DNA of 64,000 nucleotides from Fragum whitleyi (Eukaryota; Mollusca; Bivalvia; Cardiida; Cardiidae): NCBI GenBank assembly GCA_948146395.1, contig OX411544.1:90004632-90068631 (forward strand). Direction: 5' to 3'. The position numbers and the translations under genes are program-made. The notes under the pieces are model-generated. The model made no database searches, was not told the origin of the DNA, and saw only the letters and a program-made list of their open reading frames with translations. This document shows positions 1 to 7,508 of the stretch, piece by piece; position 1 is the stretch's first letter; each line of letters begins with the position of its first letter.

Positions 1-90
1 CAAAAAACTTTTTTTAAAAAAATATTTTTTTTTAAAAATATTTTTTAAAAAATATTTTTCAAAAATATTTTTAAAAAAAAGTTTTTTGAA
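1..90. repeat. AT-only imperfect palindrome at window edge
   Basis: Runs of A and T form an inverted repeat. The arm from about 1-29 (starts CAAAAAACTTTTTTT) is the imperfect reverse complement of about 62-88 (ends AAAAAGTTTTTTG), with AAATATTTTT blocks between. It lies just past the stop of the leftmost gene. It could be a strand-separation or origin-like element or simple low-complexity sequence; the left flank is outside the window. Confidence 0.5.
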
Positions 91-148
91 AATTCACAAC
101 TTTCATTTTTTAAAAAACAAAATCATCAACAAGTTTTTAAACAGTTCT

Positions 149-913
149 TTAGTTATGATTAAATCCACCTTTAAGTCCACTTATCCATGTCCAATAATGA
201 TTCAATATTGATTCGGATACTATAATACTTGTCTTTCCTATTTCACGATTTCCTAATTCAAATGGAAAGAAGAATGTATTACTATCCGGTTTGTAATCCA
301 CTTCATTGATAGGAAGCACTATACAGGATGAAACTGTGGAGGATACTATTTCTTTGCTAACATCTCTGTCAAATATGATGAATCCCTCTATTGCTTCAAC
401 TTCTTCAACAGTAGTTGGAGTAGTTCGATAATTCACATGATCAATCCATGTCTTTTTATACATCATGTAAAAGTTAAATTGCTTAGCTTTTCTTTTAAGT
501 TTCTCAACGAAATCACTACATGTTCTCCCATTCAGCATTGGTGTTTTAAATGTCCACTGATATGTATCTCTATCCCTCCAAAAGTAGAAGTTATTAAGTA
601 AGACACTTGTCAACACTTTTATTTCACTATCGTCGAACTGTGTATCGTTTATCATCTCCTGTATATATTCTCTCATTTTAAACAATTCTATTGCAGGCTG
701 TCCTCTCGTGATTCCATTTTTCATCTTTCGAATCCACATTGATATACAAACAACTTTCATTCTTTCTTGTATATCTTTATCCATTGTATGATATCCGATG
801 AATATCTTGTAGATCTTTTCACGTAACTCAATTGGTAGTGGAAGTTGATAAGGCAACATTTTGAAATTTACCGTAGATAAATAGTAAATAATAGATGCCA
901 GAAATGTTATCAT
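149..913 (-). CDS. Hypothetical 254-aa protein of the virus-like cluster
   Basis: An intron-less frame with an ATG start, lying downstream of and parallel to the polB gene (229 bp gap). I do not recognise a family. A second Met at residue 19 precedes LPLPIELREKIY, which faintly resembles the LPxEL...I core of F-box-like segments found in several large DNA viruses; that is a weak resemblance only. The rest is mixed alpha/beta with many aromatic residues, no clear membrane segment and no zinc site. No histone-type stem-loop follows it, unlike the small genes at 6.6-8.9 kb. Its length and its use of the same strand as polB suggest it belongs to the same element. The first hydrophobic residues (MITFLASIIYYL) could be a weak signal or simply untranslated if Met19 is the start. 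Confidence 0.6.
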   Translation of the reverse strand: MITFLASIIYYLSTVNFKMLPYQLPLPIELREKIYKIFIGYHTMDKDIQERMKVVCISMWIRKMKNGITRGQPAIELFKMREYIQEMINDTQFDDSEIKVLTSVLLNNFYFWRDRDTYQWTFKTPMLNGRTCSDFVEKLKRKAKQFNFYMMYKKTWIDHVNYRTTPTTVEEVEAIEGFIIFDRDVSKEIVSSTVSSCIVLPINEVDYKPDSNTFFFPFELGNREIGKTSIIVSESILNHYWTWISGLKGGFNHN

Positions 914-1142
914 CTTACAATTCTTTAATCATTTTTTCTCATTGATAGAATTGTCTATAAGATGTAATAATCGTGAAATCTCTTTTTCTAGCTCATTCCT
1001 AATCAGTTTTTGTCTTACAAAATCATGTGTTAAGTACAATACCAAATGAACTAAAACAAACATTGTTTCTAAGAGACAAAATCAATATCTTTATGTACAG
1101 TGTTCAGCTTGTTCACAAGAAATGATATCCCTCTAAAAGTTT

Positions 1143-2276
1143 TTATTGTTTATATACCCTAATACTTTCATGTCCAAATGGGACAGTATCTATATCATTG
1201 ACCATTACTCTCTTTGTATATACTGATCTAAATGTTTTTGTTTGTGCTTCACTAGTGACTTTTCTATCTCTATGTCTCCTGATTCTACAGTCATAGGTTA
1301 TCTTAATTTCAGTACTTCGATCCTGCATACATTTTGTGAATGCATCAAAATTGACCAACTTGCAAGTTTTGTAGTCTAAGGTTATACCCTTGACTTTACA
1401 TTTACTTTCAATGTCACCATCTTTGGTAACCAATTGATATGCATAGTTTTTTGGACCCAACCCTCTGAACTTAACAATTTTTGAGTTGGGTTCTTCATCG
1501 GTCCATTTCCCCAATCTACTATTGATAATAGGTGGATTCCATAACTGTGGGTCATGAATGTACATGCAACTATCAGTGTCAAAGTACAACACTCTATCAT
1601 TCAGTTTTTCTAGGATGCTATATAATTCAAGTCTAGCATAGGCCGTAACATATGATCCGACAATGACATTGGCTGTTCCATGGGTCTCAACATGATCCAG
1701 CTTTGATTCATAGTTGACCAGAATGAATGGACATTCTTCATTGAATATTTCTACATGTTTAATAATGTAGTTAGGGTTGTTGACCAGTTCAAAGTATTTT
1801 GATGGTTTTGATATATATTCTGATTGGGTCAATACCTCTCTTTGGGCAAGTTTTCCCCATAGACAATTTAACATTATCTTTGCAAATGCCCTTCTTCCTT
1901 TGTTCTTTTTAATCATTGTAGGATCCAGACTGATTCCTTCATCTGATTCATATTCCCGAATAAATGTATCTTTGTCAGCTTGGGTTTTACACCATTCAGG
2001 ATAACCACTGGCTTCTTGTTTGATTTTCAAAAAGTTGTCAACATACCCCCTAAAGAAATTATTGGAGAGAGATTCAAAGTGCCAAACTTCAAAGACATGA
2101 AGTAATCTGTAGCCACAGTCCAAAGCCTTGAACAATTCAACTGTGACCCATGTTCCTATCAACGCTCTCTCGTTTTCATTGTGAGAGCAAGTCTGTGAAC
2201 TTTCTTCCGCACATGTTCTACATAGTGGAAACATCATTTTGTTATTACAATGTACGGGCAAAATAGGGTGAAGCAA
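1143..2276 (-). CDS. PolB palm motifs B and C, thumb and C-terminus
   Basis: Motif B is seen as KIMLNCLWGKLAQRE (about 1838-1885). Motif C, YFDTDSCMYIH (about 1555-1590), has the two catalytic Asp residues of YxDTDS. The downstream KFRGLGPKNYAY string is the Polinton version of the KxxG region that holds the primer strand, and CKVKGITLDY follows. The frame ends naturally at VYKQ, which suits a complete C-terminus. The upstream join to motif A needs one extra base at the C4 run at 2284-2287. All catalytic residues expected of an active enzyme are present. Confidence 0.82.
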   Translation of the reverse strand: MLHPILPVHCNNKMMFPLCRTCAEESSQTCSHNENERALIGTWVTVELFKALDCGYRLLHVFEVWHFESLSNNFFRGYVDNFLKIKQEASGYPEWCKTQADKDTFIREYESDEGISLDPTMIKKNKGRRAFAKIMLNCLWGKLAQREVLTQSEYISKPSKYFELVNNPNYIIKHVEIFNEECPFILVNYESKLDHVETHGTANVIVGSYVTAYARLELYSILEKLNDRVLYFDTDSCMYIHDPQLWNPPIINSRLGKWTDEEPNSKIVKFRGLGPKNYAYQLVTKDGDIESKCKVKGITLDYKTCKLVNFDAFTKCMQDRSTEIKITYDCRIRRHRDRKVTSEAQTKTFRSVYTKRVMVNDIDTVPFGHESIRVYKQ

Positions 2277-3259
2277 ATCATCAGGGGCAACACCTTACAT
2301 TTGACAAGACCTTCATACTGCCTAATGTTTTGAATGTCAATGCTTTCGCTTGTCAGGACTTTTGGGTGTCCAACAGGGTAGGATTTATACTTGCATACAT
2401 AAGGATACAAAGAGCAAATGTCAATGTACTTAATTTCTTTTTCACTTGATTCGTCTATCTCATGAGCAATCTTGACTGCATTACAACGCCCGCCATACGG
2501 TCCGTCCCTTGGATCTATTGGGTCAGAGTATGGGAATAAACCATTGATTACTTCACGATAATCTTTGTCTTTTTTTACTCTTGCATCGAACTCATGTTCC
2601 CAAATGTATTCAACTTTATACCCTAACCTCTTTAGATATTGTAGACGGGCCATTGTATCGTTATACAAAGTTTGCATTGTAAAACCATTGATTGGGTTGG
2701 TTTGTAAACGGTTTGGGTAGCAGACTGGACAACCGTGCCATAGATCACCAAGAAATTCGTACACTGTGTTGGTTTCTGCATGAAATCCATCAACAGATAA
2801 AGACTTGATCTCAAATTCTCCGATATTTCTGGAGTGCTGGATAAAGATCCCCTTTTCATTTGCAATACTTTGGAGCCAACGAATGGCTTTCGTGGAGAAA
2901 CGACGCCTGGAGGAGTCCTTACTTGAAATAATTGCAATTTGACCTTTAGGCAAATATCTACTTCTCCAGACCTTGTTACATGCGTCAGCTATTGTTATAG
3001 CTTCCAGTAATGGGTCAATACCTCCATACTCAATAAACACTTTCCTGAAATGACCACACCCCCTTCTGAGGATATCAACATCTGAACGACAATATGATTC
3101 CATTTCTTTTTGAAAATTGAACTTTTCTTTGTTTGTAACCTTTTCATTATACCATTTCATGAACTCTTTTCTTAATTCTGGGGACATAAGAGTCACACAT
3201 GTAATAGGAGGTATCAAGATATGGACCATCATAGTCCCAAAACTGATCAGTGTTGGCAA
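2234..3259 (-). CDS. PolB Exo III and palm motif A segment
   Basis: This segment holds Exo III, YCRSDVDILRRG (about 3055-3095, the Tyr-xxx-Asp pair), then the linker that contacts the terminal protein in this family. The YGGRCNAVKIAHEID string (about 2455-2505) matches the conserved GGR region between exonuclease and palm. Motif A, DICSLYPYVC (about 2395-2432), supplies the first catalytic Asp. The first ~25 residues and the last ~20 residues are out-of-register reading beyond the two C4-run frame changes and should not be taken as protein. Confidence 0.8.
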   Translation of the reverse strand: MPTLISFGTMMVHILIPPITCVTLMSPELRKEFMKWYNEKVTNKEKFNFQKEMESYCRSDVDILRRGCGHFRKVFIEYGGIDPLLEAITIADACNKVWRSRYLPKGQIAIISSKDSSRRRFSTKAIRWLQSIANEKGIFIQHSRNIGEFEIKSLSVDGFHAETNTVYEFLGDLWHGCPVCYPNRLQTNPINGFTMQTLYNDTMARLQYLKRLGYKVEYIWEHEFDARVKKDKDYREVINGLFPYSDPIDPRDGPYGGRCNAVKIAHEIDESSEKEIKYIDICSLYPYVCKYKSYPVGHPKVLTSESIDIQNIRQYEGLVKCKVLPLMICFTLFCPYIVITK

Positions 3260-3767
3260 GATGAGGAAAGAACCCTTTTTTCATTTCTTCAAGACCAAAC
3301 GTATCAGGGAATTTGCCAAGACGAAAGTTCATGAAGTTATAGGAGTCAATCAAACGAACTCCATTCAATTCCAATTTCATGATACTGTTACCATTCATGA
3401 TCAGAGATGGGGGTTGATTCCCAATTCTTATTATTTCATTCAAGATAAATTGGGCATCGTATCCTTTTGCATTGTGAGCTATAGCAGTCATACCCTTGTG
3501 CTGCTTAGAGAAAAGCCATTTACAAAAATCAGTCAGAGTGCTATCACCTTGAAATATAACCTCCCTTCCTTCGGCAAACTCACTGCATGTTGAACAGTGA
3601 TAATCAAGTGACTTATCTATGCATTCATCACAAGCTCTCTGTGCAATGCAATAATTTGGAATATGTAGACCAGTATCTTGTTTGCATTCAAAATCATAGA
3701 AAATAAACAATGGTTTATTCTTTATATCACCTACATCATCATCATCCACATATATCACTTTGATCAT
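3147..3767 (-). CDS. PolB 3'-5' exonuclease segment
   Basis: This segment carries the proofreading exonuclease of the polymerase. Exo I is seen as FYDFECKQD (about 3676-3715) with the Asp and Glu metal ligands. Exo II is seen as AHNAKGYDAQFIL (about 3440-3480) with the Asn and Asp. A Cys-rich CDEC...CSTC insert lies between them, as in other Polinton enzymes. The end of the frame (after SYYMCDSY) is off-register; the continuation, including Exo III, is in the overlapping frame that begins near 3180. The printed start Met is only the first Met after the frame change and is probably not a true start. Confidence 0.8.
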   Translation of the reverse strand: MIKVIYVDDDDVGDIKNKPLFIFYDFECKQDTGLHIPNYCIAQRACDECIDKSLDYHCSTCSEFAEGREVIFQGDSTLTDFCKWLFSKQHKGMTAIAHNAKGYDAQFILNEIIRIGNQPPSLIMNGNSIMKLELNGVRLIDSYNFMNFRLGKFPDTFGLEEMKKGFFPHLANTDQFWDYDGPYLDTSYYMCDSYVPRIKKRVHEMV

Positions 3768-5259
3768 CCTTGCAAGACTTTTTTTCTTTTTTTAATTCTC
3801 TACCACTATTGTCACCTTTCTGTATTTTACTTTCGTAAGGCTGAATATGACAACGATGATCAGAATTAGTCACCTTTTTGCAGTAACGACACCTTTTCAT
3901 ACCTTTGCAAACATGATTATTTGTTCTAACATTGTATTGTTGCTTACATTTACTGCAAAGTTTTACCAGATTACATACGGATTTTTTCTTTTTACCTTCA
4001 ATTCTTCTATGATTATCAAAGCATTCTTGACCAAAAAACTTTCTTTTGCAACCATGACAGTAAAATTCTATGTTGTAAATATCACAACGTGGGGATGTGA
4101 AACAAGCTGAACAAATGTACTCACAGTAATGCGACTCTCTATGATCATATCCAACATCACAAAATTCACAATAATAGCTACAGGATAGAAACCCTGTCAT
4201 ACTTGTGATAAAGTCATAATGTCCTTGATGGTAATACAAATGTATCACTTTGCTATCCTGGTACACCACTGGATGTTGAAATGTCATTTCCACTTTAGAA
4301 TGTTGTTGATGGACTTTGATCACATAGTTCTGCTCGTACAAATAGGTCTGAATGATCTTGTACTCATCAACTCCACATGGTTTGTTAGGAGAAATTCCTA
4401 CTTCCATCAGTAAACGTTCGGCTTCATCCTTTTGCACCGTCTTGTTTGAACGTTGAATAAAATCCCATTTTCTTTTCCATTCATCACTTTCATCTCGGTT
4501 AACATGGTGTATTCCAACGACAACTGCCCTTGCAAAACACATACTGTCTTCTGCATTTTTAATTTCAACAATTGATTTTTTCTTCTTTGCAAAAACTTTC
4601 GTATCAAGTTCAACTACCCTTCTTTTGACTCCGCCACTTGGTAATCGTGTGTGTGTAACATCTAATTTCATCTCACCATCATCTACCTTGAATTCAGTAT
4701 TTGACTGCATGACTTTTTCAATTTCACTTAAGAATATTTCACCATTTAAATCACGCACATCCATGAAAGGTATATGTATCCCCATATCTAAAGCGGGGTG
4801 GTTGATGGTAACTCTAATTTTGTCATCTGGTTCAGTATCAAGTGTCTCGCTGAGTTGGGTTGTAATATCATCAAACAAAGTTCCAAGTTGTTGAGGTGAA
4901 ATTTCATCAAATTCTTTAAATGTCACTGACACAACATGTGAGTCAGTTCTAAATAACCTGGACTTCTTATTTATTACTTTGGACAGCTTGTATTTTTCTC
5001 TCATAGATCCAGGCGATTTTTCTTCTTCTACTTCATCATCCGATTCAATAGGTTTTACCTTTTTCTTTTTTGGTATCCAAAATTCATCATCAGATGAATC
5101 AGTATCATCTTGCATCGGAACATCTTTTTCCGACTCACTTGCTTTGTTTGACTCATTAGACTCTGAGTCACTGTAGTCCAAAAGTTTAATTCTTTTCCAC
5201 TTACGTTTATGAAGTGGAATCCATTCATCTATATCATCTTCCCTTTTTCGTTTTGACAT
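3742..5259 (-). CDS. PolB N-terminal segment: acidic/basic head, central domain and zinc ribbon cluster
   Basis: This roughly 505-residue segment opens with a lysine/arginine-rich nuclear-signal-like stretch and Asp/Ser/Glu-rich blocks. A globular part follows, with the string SMCFARAVVV and a later HYDFI, whose Cys and His spacing could suit a papain-like (OTU-type) fold, though I cannot confirm that. The last 110 residues hold about eight CxxC or CxxH pairs (for example CEFC, CSAC, CHGC, CSKC, CRYC) ending near HRCHIQPY. This is the typical zinc-rich region that precedes the exonuclease in animal Polinton polymerases. The frame ends in ICG followed by TGA just after an A7-G-A7 tract, where the exonuclease frame takes over by a +1 change. 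Confidence 0.75.
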   Translation of the reverse strand: MSKRKREDDIDEWIPLHKRKWKRIKLLDYSDSESNESNKASESEKDVPMQDDTDSSDDEFWIPKKKKVKPIESDDEVEEEKSPGSMREKYKLSKVINKKSRLFRTDSHVVSVTFKEFDEISPQQLGTLFDDITTQLSETLDTEPDDKIRVTINHPALDMGIHIPFMDVRDLNGEIFLSEIEKVMQSNTEFKVDDGEMKLDVTHTRLPSGGVKRRVVELDTKVFAKKKKSIVEIKNAEDSMCFARAVVVGIHHVNRDESDEWKRKWDFIQRSNKTVQKDEAERLLMEVGISPNKPCGVDEYKIIQTYLYEQNYVIKVHQQHSKVEMTFQHPVVYQDSKVIHLYYHQGHYDFITSMTGFLSCSYYCEFCDVGYDHRESHYCEYICSACFTSPRCDIYNIEFYCHGCKRKFFGQECFDNHRRIEGKKKKSVCNLVKLCSKCKQQYNVRTNNHVCKGMKRCRYCKKVTNSDHRCHIQPYESKIQKGDNSGRELKKEKKSCKDDQSDICG

Positions 5260-5307
5260 GATTTCTCTTTCGGGTGTTCCCAAAGAACTGATATCGAAAT
5301 GAAACAA

Positions 5308-5417
5308 ATCACAGCTTTTACAGGGTATTCATGACTCACCAGTTCATAACTGTATAAATACCACGTAGCTTTCATGTTATTTTATCATTCACTCACAAAT
5401 CTTTGTAGAGAGAAGAC
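5308..5417. promoter_or_regulatory. Compact bidirectional promoter between polB and the zinc-knuckle gene
   Basis: The starts of the two divergent genes are about 160 bp apart (5259 and 5418). TGTATAAATACC (about 5351-5362) gives TATAAATA on the plus strand, 60 bp before the ATG at 5418, and TATTTATA on the minus strand. A shared TATA serving both directions is therefore plausible. TGACTCACC nearby resembles an AP-1-type site. This is inferred from sequence only. Confidence 0.5.
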
Positions 5418-6329
5418 ATGTCTGAATTAGCTAAGAACATGAATTGTTATGACATTGTGTCAGAAGTTGTGAAAAAGATAAAGAACAGAAAACGTATGCA
5501 GGTGTATGTTAACCCCTACACCCATGAATACGAAATAACCAACATACCAGCAGACTACCAAATCCAACATATTGGACCATACGTTGGTATGTTCATGTCT
5601 TACCAGTTCAGCAATGATGAATATCGGATTACAAAACAGAATGTATTTGATACACTTACCATAGATGAGATATATGCTCCGGGGATGAAAAGACCTGAAT
5701 TTTGTTTCATCTGTCACGAAAAGGGTCACTTTGCGAAAGATTGTCCTGAGAAGACGAGGAAGGAGTCTTACTATGCTTTCGTATATGTGAATCCAATAAC
5801 CCACGACATCATGATCTCAAGAAGAAACGATCGAACACCAGATCTGGACAATATGGAATACGTTGGCGCGTTCCTATCACACTGTAATGAACACAACAGA
5901 TACTGTTTAAGGGTTGATAGAAAAAACACTGTGCAAAAGTTCGGACCAACAAATACACTAAAAAATAAATGTTCAGTGGAAACTCAGACTGCTCATGTTC
6001 AACAGGACATTAATAACCATGAAGTAAATGACACCCAGAAAAATGACGGTCAGACAATTGACAATGTGAAAAAAGAAACAGAGAGTCAGACTGAGGAAAA
6101 ATGTTCTCTGGAAAAAGTGGGTAGTGAAGAGATATCAAACCTAAAAGATATCAAATCGGACACTATCATCATGAATGAGGAGAATCAGAACTGTTTCTTC
6201 TGTAAGACCAGCGATCACCCGGAGAAAGACATTTGTCCTACACTAGTGATTGACGAAACAAAGAAGTCAAGAAAGAGAAAGACAAAGACTGAATCTGGCA
6301 TCCCAAAGAAGAAAAGGAAGCAAAACTAA
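5418..6329 (+). CDS. 303-aa protein with duplicated VNP module and zinc knuckles
   Basis: An intron-less gene with an ATG, reading away from polB. A CCHC zinc knuckle is clear (C96-x2-C99-x4-H104-x4-C109). A second, relaxed one has C259-x2-C262-x4-H267-x5-C273. In front of the first knuckle, residues 29-61 (VYVNPYTHEYEI ... YVGMFMS) are repeated at 122-154 (VYVNPITHDIMI ... YVGAFLS), so the protein looks like an internal duplication of module plus knuckle. Residues 170-250 are polar and Gln/Glu/Lys rich, probably disordered. The end is a strong basic nuclear signal (KKSRKRK, PKKKRKQN). CCHC knuckles bind single-stranded nucleic acid, so a role in packaging, replication or transcript handling is possible; I do not recognise the family. 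It has no histone-like hairpin and is followed by AATAAA at about 6477. Confidence 0.75.
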   Translation: MSELAKNMNCYDIVSEVVKKIKNRKRMQVYVNPYTHEYEITNIPADYQIQHIGPYVGMFMSYQFSNDEYRITKQNVFDTLTIDEIYAPGMKRPEFCFICHEKGHFAKDCPEKTRKESYYAFVYVNPITHDIMISRRNDRTPDLDNMEYVGAFLSHCNEHNRYCLRVDRKNTVQKFGPTNTLKNKCSVETQTAHVQQDINNHEVNDTQKNDGQTIDNVKKETESQTEEKCSLEKVGSEEISNLKDIKSDTIIMNEENQNCFFCKTSDHPEKDICPTLVIDETKKSRKRKTKTESGIPKKKRKQN

Positions 6330-6344
6330 GGAACTTAAACAAAT

Positions 6345-6396
6345 AGACATTTTAAAGACATTCTATAGAAGAGACATTTAAATGTACATAGACATT
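6345..6396 (+). repeat. Four AGACATT repeats in the 3' region of the zinc-knuckle gene
   Basis: AGACATT occurs at 6345, 6357, 6372 and 6390, with steps of 12, 15 and 18 bp, within 70 bp after the stop codon. This is denser than chance in such a short stretch and could be an RNA-protein binding array in the 3' UTR. Function is unknown. Confidence 0.4.
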
Positions 6397-6524
6397 TTTG
6401 TTCTTGAATTAAATAATGATTGTTTTGTCATATTTTCAATTCATGTTTCATTCATGTTTCATTTATTTTGTATTTGAATAAATTTAAAAAAAATTGTCTC
6501 CTTTTTATTTTTCACCATCCGACC

Positions 6525-6580
6525 CAATTTGCAGAAAAGTTAAAAACTTTCAAGACAATTGGATGGTCCTTAAAAGGACC
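6525..6580 (-). terminator. Histone-type 3' end module of the 122-aa gene
   Basis: On the minus strand, 28 nt after the TGA at 6609, the stem-loop GGTCCTTTTAAGGACC (6565-6580) fits the metazoan histone consensus GGYYYUHHUHARRRCC with a 6-bp stem and 4-nt loop. It is followed by ATCCA. After 10 nt comes CTTGAAAGT (6547-6555), which matches 6 of 9 bases of CAAGAAAGA. A CAAATTG lies 24 nt after the start of that element (6525-6531). The same layout recurs after the genes ending at 7433 and 8892. Confidence 0.8.
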
Positions 6581-6608
6581 TTTTGATTTCTCCAAGTTAA
6601 ACATCATT

Positions 6609-6977
6609 TCAATGAAAAGAAGTTAAACTTGGATATAATTGTACCATCCCGCTTTTCCATTCACTACATTCAGTAGGTGGTATGAACTCCGAAAGATCAG
6701 GGTACATTTTCCTATCTTTCACATGAAAGGAAGGCATGGTTGGATACAACTGTAACATTTTCTCTTTCCATCCGGAATGTTCAGTTGGTGGTTTGAAGGT
6801 TGAAAGATCAGGATATAAATTTCCCATCTTCACTAACTTCTTCTTCGTGTAGAAATTATATCCACGCCGCAACATAAATTCATACAAAGCCTGGTTTCTT
6901 TGCTTCAGTTCATCATCGACTTTCTCTTTCTTCATTTTCTTAAAGATTCGTCGAAAGAAATCAAATACAGAATTCAT
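6609..6977 (-). CDS. 122-aa protein with two 31-residue YPDLS repeats
   Basis: A small intron-less gene, convergent with the zinc-knuckle gene. Residues 1-50 are basic and helical (FFRRIFKKMKKEK). Residues 55-85 and 92-122 are two copies of one 31-residue unit, both starting YPDLS.F.PPTE.S.WK and ending QLYP...SFH; the second ends exactly at the stop codon. The unit is rich in Tyr, Pro and Trp and looks like a short adhesive or binding motif. I know of no named family. TATTTAAA on the minus strand (7011-7018), about 35 bp before the ATG, is a likely TATA box. Its mRNA probably ends at the histone-type stem-loop at 6565-6580. Confidence 0.7.
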   Translation of the reverse strand: MNSVFDFFRRIFKKMKKEKVDDELKQRNQALYEFMLRRGYNFYTKKKLVKMGNLYPDLSTFKPPTEHSGWKEKMLQLYPTMPSFHVKDRKMYPDLSEFIPPTECSEWKSGMVQLYPSLTSFH

Positions 6978-7028
6978 CTTACAAGATGAAAAAATGTATG
7001 GAAAACTGCATTTAAATACTGTTTGAGA

Positions 7029-7058
7029 TGACCTACTAACCTACTGACCCACTGACCT
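7029..7058 (-). promoter_or_regulatory. Four 8-bp-spaced GGTCA-like repeats upstream of the 122-aa gene
   Basis: On the minus strand GGTCAGTG, GGTCAGTA, GGTTAGTA and GGTCATCT follow each other without gaps, just upstream of the TATA-like box at 7011-7018. Tandem GGTCA half-sites resemble nuclear-receptor response elements. Whether they bind anything is inference. Confidence 0.4.
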
Positions 7059-7107
7059 ATATAGATAAAACGAACATAATAACCTTCAAATGACTTTGAG
7101 AGAATTC

Positions 7108-7150
7108 AAGTGCTTCCTCCCGGGTACGCGCTCTCTTTAGGGTATAAAAA
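7108..7150 (+). promoter_or_regulatory. Promoter of the 79-aa gene (shared upstream motif plus TATA)
   Basis: AGTGCTTCCTCCCGGGTACG starts at about 7109 and continues with CGC-rich sequence. TATAAAAA follows at 7143, about 50 bp before the ATG. The same GTGCTTCC.CC..GGT.CGCGC pattern, then a TATA box, precedes the 215-aa gene at about 8149, so the two genes probably share a regulator. Confidence 0.6.
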
Positions 7151-7193
7151 GACGTCAGTTCTCAAAAAGAAATTCATTCTCTGGAACTGAAAC

Positions 7194-7433
7194 ATGGACT
7201 CTGAAAACATCCGATCATTTGCCGTGATCTACATTAGGCACCCGCCACCATCGCAGGTTTTGCTTCTTGAGCAAATCCGGTACAAAGCAAGATGGGAGGC
7301 CGGGATTTGGACACCAAAGATGGCAGATGACTGGGTAGTGAACGAGTTCTTGGAACCCATCGGCCAGCCAAGGAGAGAAAGAGTTCACCCAAACATCCCC
7401 GGTATTTACAGGGAGGAAGAATACTGGGGTTAG
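7194..7433 (+). CDS. 79-aa hypothetical protein of the virus-like cluster
   Basis: A short ATG-started frame with good context: a TATA box 50 bp upstream, a promoter motif shared with the 215-aa gene, and a histone-type stem-loop only 23 nt after the stop. The protein has a compact, Trp- and Pro-rich sequence (RHPPPSQVLLLEQIR, WEAGIW, DDWVVNEFLEPIG, EEEYWG at the end). It has no cysteines, signal peptide or membrane segment. I do not recognise it. The flanking signals make it a real gene despite its size. Confidence 0.7.
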   Translation: MDSENIRSFAVIYIRHPPPSQVLLLEQIRYKARWEAGIWTPKMADDWVVNEFLEPIGQPRRERVHPNIPGIYREEEYWG

Positions 7434-7456
7434 AATCTCTTTCCTCTAGAATAAAC

Positions 7457-7508
7457 GGCCCTTTTCAGGGCCAACCATATTGCAAGAATGCATCCATTTC
7501 TCAAATTG
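7457..7508 (+). terminator. Histone-type 3' end module of the 79-aa gene
   Basis: GGCCCTTTTCAGGGCC (7457-7472) is an exact match to the metazoan histone mRNA stem-loop, including the TTTC loop, an AAAC leader and an AACCA tail. CAAGAATGC begins at 7483, 10 nt after the stem, and matches 7 of 9 bases of the U7-binding element CAAGAAAGA. CAAATTG follows at 7502. It starts 23 nt after the stop codon. Confidence 0.88.

Larger units (their letters stand above)
1143..5259 (-). pseudogene. polB: Maverick/Polinton-type protein-primed DNA polymerase B, frame broken three times
   Basis: Over about 4.1 kb on the minus strand, four overlapping open segments carry the parts of one family B DNA polymerase in the right order: a zinc-rich N-terminal region, a 3'-5' exonuclease, then the palm with motifs A, B and C. 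The layout and motif spelling match the protein-primed polymerases of animal Maverick/Polinton elements. Such enzymes copy linear DNA from a terminal protein. Each junction needs a one-base frame change and lies at a homopolymer: the A7-G-A7 run (plus-strand 3779-3793), a C4 run (3180-3183) and a C4 run (2284-2287). The first two have one base too many for the downstream frame and the third has one too few. All catalytic motifs are otherwise present and no other stops interrupt the gene. Either this copy has begun to decay or the homopolymer calls are wrong. I place the start at 5259 (MSKRKRE), because the upstream extension to 5307 looks unlike the family. Confidence 0.85.

Noticed and set aside
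3779..3793. Canonical -1 slippery heptamer A AAA AAG in the polB N-terminal frame
   Set aside because: The heptamer is in the correct register, but a -1 shift meets a TGA within five codons, and the exonuclease continues in the +1 frame. Programmed -1 frameshifting therefore cannot explain the join.
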